From Muribaculaceae bacterium (GTDB lineage: Bacteria > Bacteroidota > Bacteroidia > Bacteroidales > Muribaculaceae): 64,000 nt of DNA. Positions 58,058 through 64,000 of this stretch are shown piece after piece. How positions within the stretch are numbered: position 1 is the stretch's first letter; each line of letters opens with the position of its first letter. The notes under the pieces are model-generated. The model saw only the letters and a list, made by a program, of their open reading frames with translations, was not told the DNA's origin and ran no database searches. The translations under genes and the position numbers were made by a program. The DNA is taken from the NCBI GenBank assembly GCA_017462345.1, contig JAFTRI010000007.1:57854-121853 (forward strand). Direction: 5' to 3'.

Positions 58058-59278
58058 TTACCGTTCGGCAACAATGCGGGCAATCTCGACAATCACCTGC
58101 ATCGCCTTTTCCATCGACGGTATGGGCAAGTACTCGTATCGTCCGTGAAAATTCAGTCCTCCGGCAAAGATATTCGGACAAGGCAATCCCTTGAATGACA
58201 GTTGGGCGCCATCTGTTCCGCCTCTGATAGGCACGACCTTTGGAGTCACCTCGACATTGCGCATAGCCTGTTCGGCAATTTCGATTATATGCATCACCGG
58301 CTCGATTTTCTCCCTCATATTGAAATACTGATCTTTCAGTTCAAGAGACGCACATTCGGGAAATTCCTTGTTTATCTTGCGGGTAAGATGTTCAAATTCT
58401 TTCTTGCGGCGTTCAAAACGGTCACGGTCATGATCACGGATAATGTAAGTCAGTACAGTTTTTTCAACCGATCCCTCGATCCCGACCAGATGGTAGAAAC
58501 CCTCATATCCTTCGGTGTGTTCCGGCGTCTCCCACCGGGGCAGCATTATGGCAAACTGCGTCGCGACACGCATCGAATTAACCATCTTATGCTTGGCATA
58601 ACCAGGATGCACGTTCCGTCCGGCAAATGTGACTTTTGCTACCGCAGCATTGAAATTCTCATATTCAAGCTCGCCTATTTCACCCCCGTCCATAGTATAT
58701 GCCCAGTCTGCGCCAAAACGCTCCACATCAAACTTGTGGGCACCCAAGCCTATCTCCTCGTCGGGATTGAAAGCCACGCGTATATCACCGTGCTTGATTT
58801 CAGGATGCTTGATCAGATAATCCAACGCTGAAATGATTTCAGCGATACCGGCCTTATCGTCTGCACCGAGCAGCGTATTGCCGTCAGTAACGATAATCGG
58901 CTGTCCGGCATAGTGTGACAACTCAGGGAACTCTGTAGGAGACAGCACAATACCCTTATCTTCGTTCAGTACAATATCTCCACCGTCATAATTCTCTACA
59001 ATACGTGGTGAGACATGTCGACCGGACATGTCGGGAGACGTATCAAGGTGTGCGATAAAACCGATCGTAGGCACCTTTTTACTCACATTCGACGGCAACG
59101 TCGCCATCAGATAACCGTTCTCGTCGAGTGTAATATCCTTCAATCCAAGGGACTGCAACTCCTTTTCAAGAAATTCGGCAAATACCATCTGTCCCGGAGT
59201 CGAGGGCGTAAGGTTTGTCAGTCCGTCACTTTGAGTGTCAAACTTCACATACTGTAAAAATCTGTCTACGACATTCAT
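58058..59278 (-). CDS. pepT: Peptidase T (tripeptidase)
   Basis: 406-aa zinc-dependent M20B aminopeptidase that releases the N-terminal residue from tripeptides. Motifs are the His/Asp of [37 protein letters not shown] with the catalytic Glu and metal ligands, and [14 protein letters not shown] near the C-terminus. Length is typical. A perfect -7 element on the minus strand (59329-59322) lies 44 bases upstream, though without a clear -33 partner. Confidence 0.95.
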   Translation of the reverse strand: MNVVDRFLQYVKFDTQSDGLTNLTPSTPGQMVFAEFLEKELQSLGLKDITLDENGYLMATLPSNVSKKVPTIGFIAHLDTSPDMSGRHVSPRIVENYDGGDIVLNEDKGIVLSPTEFPELSHYAGQPIIVTDGNTLLGADDKAGIAEIISALDYLIKHPEIKHGDIRVAFNPDEEIGLGAHKFDVERFGADWAYTMDGGEIGELEYENFNAAVAKVTFAGRNVHPGYAKHKMVNSMRVATQFAIMLPRWETPEHTEGYEGFYHLVGIEGSVEKTVLTYIIRDHDRDRFERRKKEFEHLTRKINKEFPECASLELKDQYFNMREKIEPVMHIIEIAEQAMRNVEVTPKVVPIRGGTDGAQLSFKGLPCPNIFAGGLNFHGRYEYLPIPSMEKAMQVIVEIARIVAER

Positions 59279-59460
59279 CTCTTCAATGGTTCCTGTTTCA
59301 GGTTAAGAATTATTTCCTCCGCAAAGATACAACATTAAACCGACATAACCCCACCTCTCTCCCCTATCTTTCAAGTAAAAATAGAGCTATCGGATCACGC
59401 GTAAACATTTTGATTTTCACATAGAGGCTAAAATGATACATTATTTCAACAGCTATGGAT

Positions 59461-59484
59461 TTTTCTGCGTAAATTTGCAGAAAA
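59461..59484 (+). promoter_or_regulatory. -7 element inside a perfect dyad, upstream of the NUC1 nuclease gene
   Basis: TAAATTTG at 59470-59477 is a perfect -7 element. It lies within an 8-bp perfect inverted repeat, TTTTCTGC (59461-59468) with GCAGAAAA (59477-59484), which ends nine bases before the ATG. The -33 match is weak. A repressor could bind this dyad and block the promoter; this is inference. Confidence 0.45.
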
Positions 59485-59493
59485 TACATTCTT

Positions 59494-60372
59494 ATGGCAA
59501 AGAAAGGGCAGGCACGGAAACCGGCAGGACGCCGGAGCAAGAATAAGGGTGCGTCTACAGGAAACCGTTCAATGTGGATTGCAGCCGTCTGGCTGATAGT
59601 AATATTAGGATGCATACTGTTTGCGGCAAGACAGTTCGGTTATTGTTCCACAGAAAATAATCCTACGGGTCAAGGCCAATATGACGGACTTGACAAGGTG
59701 ATCACATCACCATCGGCCGATGAGGTATTGATTGAATACAAAGGCATGGACGTTTCATTCAACCCATGGCTGCACATCCCCAATTGGGTAGCATGGGAGT
59801 TGACACGCAATGAAACCAATGGTACCGAGCCTCGTGCCGAAAGGTTCGCTTGTGACGAATCGGTCGCAGGATGCCCCTCGCCAAAGGACTATCTGCGGTC
59901 GGGTTATGACCGGGGACACATGGCTCCGGCTGCCGACATGAAATGGGACGCCGAAGCAATGGAACAATCCTTTTTCATGACAAATATATGCCCCCAAGCC
60001 AAGAGCCTGAACACCGGTTCATGGAAAAAACTGGAAGACAAATGCCGCACATGGGCTGAAATCGACAGTGCCATCACCATCGTATGTGGACCGATAATCA
60101 CCGATAATCTGAACAAGCACATCGGGGACAGCAAGGTTGCCGTACCACAACGCTTTTTCAAAGTAATAATATCTCCCTACGCCAACCCGCCACGGGGCAT
60201 AGGGTTCATAATGCCCAACGGCAAGGCCAAAGGAGGCATGCAAGCCTGCGCCGTGACTATCGACAGTGTCGAGGCGGTAACCGGACATGATTTCTTCTCG
60301 GCATTGCCCGACGACATCGAAAACGACATCGAGTCTCAATGTAAATTCCACTATTGGAGCACTCTCAAGTAA
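59494..60372 (+). CDS. DNA/RNA non-specific endonuclease (NUC1/EndA family)
   Basis: 292-aa beta-beta-alpha-Me nuclease. A basic N-terminus (1-27) is followed by a membrane helix (about 28-46) which anchors it or serves as a signal; a linker follows and then the nuclease domain (about 85-290). The catalytic DRGH motif is at YDRGHMAPAADM (His142) and the metal-binding Asn lies in TNICPQAKSLNTGSW. These enzymes degrade DNA and RNA outside the cytoplasm. It is 13 bases upstream of mnmE. Confidence 0.9.
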   Translation: MAKKGQARKPAGRRSKNKGASTGNRSMWIAAVWLIVILGCILFAARQFGYCSTENNPTGQGQYDGLDKVITSPSADEVLIEYKGMDVSFNPWLHIPNWVAWELTRNETNGTEPRAERFACDESVAGCPSPKDYLRSGYDRGHMAPAADMKWDAEAMEQSFFMTNICPQAKSLNTGSWKKLEDKCRTWAEIDSAITIVCGPIITDNLNKHIGDSKVAVPQRFFKVIISPYANPPRGIGFIMPNGKAKGGMQACAVTIDSVEAVTGHDFFSALPDDIENDIESQCKFHYWSTLK

Positions 60373-60385
60373 TAACAGAAGCGGC

Positions 60386-61780
60386 ATGACACAGGATGAT
60401 ACTATATGCGCCATATCAACGCCTCACGGGATTGGCGGGATTGCAGTTGCACGGATTAGCGGCATCAATGCAATCAGGATTGTTGACAACGTATGGAAAG
60501 GGAAAACTCTGAAAGAAGCCATTTCCCATAGTGCCCACCTCGGTACAATTGTCGATGAGCAAGGAGAAGCTGTTGATCAGGCTGTTGCGACTGTGTATCG
60601 TGCACCTCGCTCATTTACCGGAGAAGATGTTGTCGAGATCTCTGTACATGGGTCTCTATGGGTACAGCGTGAACTCATCAATCTGCTTGTCAGGCAGGGA
60701 TGCCGCATAGCCGATGCCGGAGAGTTTACCCGTCGTGCATTCGCCAACGGCCGTATGGATCTCGCCGAGGCCGAAGCCGTTGCCGACGTCATAGCCTCAT
60801 CATCGCGCGCAGCCCATCGCATAGCCATGAGCCAGATGCGCGGAGACTTCTCCCGCCGACTCACATCCTTGCACGACCAGTTGCTTGAATTGGCTTCATT
60901 ATTGGAACTGGAACTCGACTTTTCGGAAGAAGATGTGGAGTTTGCCTCACGGCAGAGACTACTTGACCTGGCACAGGAAATTCATCAAGTCGTCAGCCGG
61001 CTGGCATCGACATTTGCCACAGGCTCGGCAATAAAGGATGGGATACCCGTTGCAATCGTAGGAGAAACCAACGCCGGCAAATCAACACTACTCAACCGAC
61101 TGCTCCACGAAGAACGTGCCATCGTAAGCGACATACACGGCACCACACGAGACACGATTGAGGACACGATAGAAATAGGCGATACACTTTTCCGCTTCAT
61201 TGATACAGCCGGGCTACGAGATACCGACGACACAATCGAATCGCTCGGCATTGAGCGTACGATACAGAAGATCTCCGACGCACGCATCATACTGTGGGTC
61301 ATCGACGCAACCGAAGACACAGGAACAATAAGCCGTGGCGCACAAAGGATATTGCCACACTCTACAGATGGACAGATTCTAATCGTTGCCATTAATAAGA
61401 CCGATATCCCAACAGCCAATACAACATTATTGTCGTCAGCCTTAAAAGGTACAATCCCTGACGATGTGATGACAGTGGACATCTCGGCACACACTGGAGC
61501 AGGAATTGACACTTTGGAAAAGTTGCTGACAAAAGCATCGGGGACAACCGACATCACATCAGGAGACATATTGGTAACAAACGCACGCCACTATGAGGCA
61601 CTGACCCGCGCCACAGAATCAATCGACCGCGCCATCGGCGGATTACGCTCAGGGCTTTCAGGAGACTTCATCGCGCAAGACATACGCGAGACTCTCCACC
61701 ACCTCGGCGAAATCACCGGCACAATCACCTCCCAGGACATCCTCACCTCCATCTTCTCCCGCTTCTGCATCGGTAAGTAA
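60386..61780 (+). CDS. mnmE: tRNA modification GTPase MnmE
   Basis: 464-aa GTPase that, with MnmG, modifies the wobble uridine of tRNAs. The N-terminal tetrahydrofolate-binding domain (about 1-120) begins TICAISTPHGIGGIAVARISG. The inserted G domain (about 220-385) has G1 GETNAGKST, G3 DTAG and G4 NKTD, and the protein ends with the essential FCIGK. The start at 60386 is chosen; the frame is open upstream into the NUC1 gene. The 3' terminal 18 bases are the kind of sequence used by mnmE-specific integrases. Confidence 0.96.
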   Translation: MTQDDTICAISTPHGIGGIAVARISGINAIRIVDNVWKGKTLKEAISHSAHLGTIVDEQGEAVDQAVATVYRAPRSFTGEDVVEISVHGSLWVQRELINLLVRQGCRIADAGEFTRRAFANGRMDLAEAEAVADVIASSSRAAHRIAMSQMRGDFSRRLTSLHDQLLELASLLELELDFSEEDVEFASRQRLLDLAQEIHQVVSRLASTFATGSAIKDGIPVAIVGETNAGKSTLLNRLLHEERAIVSDIHGTTRDTIEDTIEIGDTLFRFIDTAGLRDTDDTIESLGIERTIQKISDARIILWVIDATEDTGTISRGAQRILPHSTDGQILIVAINKTDIPTANTTLLSSALKGTIPDDVMTVDISAHTGAGIDTLEKLLTKASGTTDITSGDILVTNARHYEALTRATESIDRAIGGLRSGLSGDFIAQDIRETLHHLGEITGTITSQDILTSIFSRFCIGK

Positions 61781-61823
61781 GTGGTTGATTATCACATAGT
61801 TAAATCAATCATAAATGATTAAT

Positions 61824-61850
61824 ATAGCACTCTTTACGGGTGCTATTTTT
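61824..61850 (+). terminator. Terminator after mnmE
   Basis: ATAGCAC (61824-61830) pairs with GTGCTAT (61840-61846), nine-base loop, followed by TTTT. It closes the NUC1-mnmE unit. Confidence 0.8.
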
Positions 61851-61903
61851 GTTTGTGCAAGCATCGATGTTAATCGTTGCTAAGCCTTTTTACGCCTGTT
61901 TTT

Positions 61904-61921
61904 GTACCTCCTGTGTACCTC
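61904..61921 (+). repeat. Direct repeat GTACCTC, 11-base spacing
   Basis: GTACCTC occurs at 61904-61910 and 61915-61921, one DNA helical turn apart. Such phased heptamers could be sites for a recombinase or an accessory DNA-binding protein of the adjacent element; function is inferred. Confidence 0.5.
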
Positions 61922-61954
61922 GCCACTTGAAATGCGATTTCGCGTTGGCGAGGT
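61917..61954. repeat. Nested inverted repeat near the element boundary
   Basis: The outer arms are ACCTCGCCA (61917-61925) and TGGCGAGGT (61946-61954), a 9-bp perfect match. Inside them GAAAT (61929-61933) and ATTTC (61937-61941) form a second stem. It overlaps the second GTACCTC copy. No T tract follows on either strand, so a terminator is unlikely. Confidence 0.6.
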
Positions 61955-62038
61955 GATGGAGAAAGTTGAATATGGTTTAAGATAGTTAAACCGAAACGGG
62001 AGAAATTAAGAGAAATCAACATTAAAAACAGTAGTAAA

Positions 62039-62857
62039 ATGGCAGCAAGTAACATTAGAATTAAGAAGATTTGCCAATGGTGTGGAGTTGAGTTTGAGGC
62101 TCAAAAAGTATCTACGAAGTATTGTTCGCATCGTTGTGCTAATCTAGCCTACAAGCAGGCAGTTCGTGACAAAAGAATTAAACAAGCAGAAAACGAAACT
62201 CATTATGTCAAAACAGAAAAGCCAATTGAGAACATCAAAGACAAAGAGTATCTATCAATTGCTCAAGCAGCAACTCTTTTAGGTTTATCACTACAAGCTG
62301 TGTATAAAATGATATACGCAGGTCATCCAGTCGCATATAAATTAAGCAGTAGATTATCATTCGTAAAAAGAATGAATATAGACGCTATGCTTAAAGCCAA
62401 TCCATACGAAAAGCGACAGCCGAAAGATGCAATTGCTATTACTGAATTATATACCACAACCGAGATTAAAGAAAAGTACAATATTAAAGAGTCGTGGATA
62501 TTTCAGATTGCGAAGGGACACAACATCCCTCGCACATTCAATCGTGGCAAAACCTATTGGAGCAAGAAGCATATAGATTCCTACTTTGCGAAGAAAGCAG
62601 CAGATGCGAGCATTACCGAGTGGTACAGCGTAGCCGAGCTGCAAGAGAAATTCGGAATGACACTTTCGGCAATCTATGCCTTCGTATATAAGAATGTAAT
62701 CCCAAAGCGCAAGGAGGGCAAGATAGTCTATTACTCGAAAAGGCATTTCGATATAGCCAAAGGCATTGCTATGCCCGAAGATGCGATTTGGAGAGCAACG
62801 AGGCACTGCTCGGCATTTACTGCAAATTGGAGATATACATCATTCGCTTTTGTCTGA
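62039..62857 (+). CDS. Zinc-finger and tandem excisionase-like HTH protein, C-terminally truncated
   Basis: 272-aa predicted DNA-binding protein. The N-terminus has a CXXC...CXXXC zinc ribbon (CQWCG and YCSHRC, about residues 12-34). Three related helix-turn-helix modules of the excisionase/MerR type follow (about 68-120 YLSIAQAATLLGLS, 135-185 LYTTTEIKEKYNIK, 192-245 WYSVAELQEKFGMT). The last 21 residues after MPEDAIW do not look like a continuation of this pattern, which suggests truncation at about base 62790. Base composition is AT-rich relative to mnmE. Similar proteins accompany Bacteroidales mobilizable elements; the role here may be excision or regulation. Confidence 0.7.
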   Translation: MAASNIRIKKICQWCGVEFEAQKVSTKYCSHRCANLAYKQAVRDKRIKQAENETHYVKTEKPIENIKDKEYLSIAQAATLLGLSLQAVYKMIYAGHPVAYKLSSRLSFVKRMNIDAMLKANPYEKRQPKDAIAITELYTTTEIKEKYNIKESWIFQIAKGHNIPRTFNRGKTYWSKKHIDSYFAKKAADASITEWYSVAELQEKFGMTLSAIYAFVYKNVIPKRKEGKIVYYSKRHFDIAKGIAMPEDAIWRATRHCSAFTANWRYTSFAFV

Positions 62858-62866
62858 TAATCCAGC

Positions 62867-63640
62867 TTGCACGCTGGACTTGCGGAGAGTGCAGCAAGGC
62901 TTGCAACAGATGATAAACTGATGCTCAAAATTGCCCACGACTATATGAAGTTGATGGGTATCGAGAACACCCAATTTATCATTGCCCGACACATCGACCG
63001 CGACCATCCGCACTGCCACATCGTATTCAACCGAGTGGATAACGACGGGCGAACGATAAGTGACAAGAACGACCGCTTTCGAAACGAGAAGGTGTGCAAG
63101 ATGCTGACGGCTCGTTACCGTCTACACTTCTCGGAAGGCAAGGAGAATATCAAGTTCCACCGACTGCGAAAGCACGACAAGGTGAAGCATTTTATCTACC
63201 TTGCTCTGCGGCAAGAAGTTCCCAACGCCACAAGCTGGAGCGAACTAAGGCGTGCATTGCGAAGGTATAAAATCGATACCGAGTTTAAGTTGAATCGCAG
63301 AACGGGTGATGCCGAGGGTGTAAAATTCAAGTGCGAGGGCTTTACATTCAGCGGCTCCAAGATAGACCGCCAATTCAGCTTTGTCAACATCGCAAGCCGA
63401 CTTGAAGAGAACGCCTTCGATGTAGGCATCTGGCCAAGACACAACTGCACTCCTTTCCAGCAACGAGAAGAACCTCGACAGGAGATTGTCCGCCAAGAGC
63501 CAAGCGAAGAGTGCAGCTTATGTTCGGGTTTGCTTGACCTTGCCACCGCCCCAGTCACCGATCCCGAAGAGGATATGCTGGCAAAGCAATATGTAAAGAA
63601 GAAAAAGAAGCCACAGCGCAAGCGTGGATTCAGATTGTGA
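62867..63640 (+). pseudogene. MobA/VirD2-like relaxase, N-terminus deleted
   Basis: 257-aa frame whose first codon is TTG, with an in-frame stop immediately upstream at 62858. Homology to Bacteroidales relaxases seems to begin near KLMLKIAHDYMKLMGI and includes the metal-binding three-histidine motif HPHCHIVFNRVDNDGRTIS. Full relaxases carry about 60-80 further N-terminal residues with the catalytic Tyr, which is absent here. The C-terminal half (about 90-257) is intact and ends in a basic tail, KKKKKPQRKRG. It is unlikely to nick DNA by itself. Whether it is translated is unknown. Confidence 0.75.
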
Positions 63641-63673
63641 TAAATTATTGTCTAATTCTAAAATTTAAATGTT

Positions 63674-63976
63674 ATGTACGAGTACAAAGCTAATTACAAT
63701 GATCTGATTAGTGACTTCAATCTCTACCTATGCGAGAGGTTTGGTTACAGAAATGCGTGCAGTGTTATGTGGAACGAGAACGGCATCTGCATCAGTATTC
63801 ACAGGGGAAGTTTGGATATTTATATCCGCTTCTGGGAGTACAGCGAGGGCGTAGGCAACTACCCTGACTGGAGTATCATCATCGCCCGTTGCGAGTTCCG
63901 CGATGAACTGCGAGAGCCCCGCTTCGAACTCCTCACAGACCTGGTACTCTACTTCAAGGAGTATATGCCCCGCTAA
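63674..63976 (+). CDS. Small acidic protein of unknown function on the element
   Basis: 100-aa predicted soluble protein, acidic, rich in aromatic residues (MYEYKANYNDL, YIRFWEYSEGVGNYPDWS), with no membrane helix. It lies 33 bases after the relaxase remnant on the same strand and is complete within the window. I recognise no family. Similar small genes are common as cargo on Bacteroidales mobilizable elements. It could be expressed, as start and length look normal. Confidence 0.6.
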   Translation: MYEYKANYNDLISDFNLYLCERFGYRNACSVMWNENGICISIHRGSLDIYIRFWEYSEGVGNYPDWSIIIARCEFRDELREPRFELLTDLVLYFKEYMPR

Positions 63977-64000
63977 GGGTATAAGCACCTCTGCACCGAG

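Larger units (their letters stand above)
61851..64000. mobile_element. Remnant of a Bacteroidales mobilizable element beside mnmE
   Basis: The stretch after the mnmE terminator holds a zinc-finger/multi-HTH regulator, a 5'-truncated relaxase and a small unknown gene, a set typical of Bacteroidales mobilizable elements. The two main genes both look broken where they face each other (about 62790-62870), which suggests one internal deletion joined them. No integrase is seen, and the right end lies outside the window. Left boundary is uncertain (between 61763 and about 61920). Confidence 0.65.

Noticed and set aside
63977-64000. End of window as attachment site
   Set aside because: The final 24 bases show no copy of the mnmE 3' end and no integrase gene; the right boundary of the element is outside the window.

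Overview
The window reads as a chromosomal segment of a Bacteroidota bacterium, most likely order Bacteroidales and possibly family Muribaculaceae (family placement is a guess from overall protein similarity). Supporting signs are seven promoters matching the Bacteroidota sigma factor consensus TTTG/TTG-N19..21-TAnnTTTG, a lipidated TamA (TamL type), DUF3943 and OmpA proteins, an ilvD-ilvB-ilvN-thioesterase-ilvC operon order typical of Bacteroides relatives, and a mobilizable-element remnant of Bacteroidales type.

Layout. 1-972: 3' part of trpS. 1013-8999: branched-chain amino acid operon (ilvD, ilvB, ilvN, acyl-ACP thioesterase, ilvC, then ilvE and an HD hydrolase). It is preceded by an unannotated leader peptide rich in Leu/Val/Ile codons and by three mutually exclusive hairpins that form a textbook transcription attenuator. 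8996-18886 (minus): outer-membrane biogenesis cluster tamB-tamL-lptD. 19002-23100: DJ-1-like protein, ApbE lipoprotein, and a PhoB/PhoR-like two-component pair. 23136-36055 (minus): an exopolysaccharide/capsule operon driven by one promoter (wza, wzc, wzy, a TviC/TviB-like pair that should supply UDP-GalNAcA, wzx, an oligogalacturonate-lyase-like propeller and three GT4 glycosyltransferases); its distal half is visibly AT-richer than its surroundings.

36144-40617: a glycosyltransferase, the tRNA methylthiotransferase mtaB, an LpxL-like acyltransferase and a second GT2. 40625-45285 (minus): folB, rnr, gyrB. 45552-45626: tRNA-Pro(GGG). 45744-53950: a tightly packed eight-gene operon combining an acyl-CoA synthetase, rmlB, rmlA, two FdtA-like ketoisomerases, an FdtB-like aminotransferase, an MBOAT O-acyltransferase and an SGNH-like partner; it looks like a system that makes a dTDP-3-amino-3,6-dideoxyhexose and acylates a surface glycan. 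53931-61780: tpx, a strongly expressed OmpA-family protein, DUF3943, miaA, pepT, a NUC1 endonuclease and mnmE. 61781-64000: remnant of a mobilizable element next to the 3' end of mnmE, with a truncated multi-HTH regulator, a relaxase lacking its N-terminus, and a small unknown gene.

The best candidates for new biology are the ilv attenuator, the acylated-aminosugar operon, the lyase-like propeller inside the capsule operon, and the mnmE-linked element remnant. No CRISPR array, rRNA operon, complete transposase or complete integrase was seen.
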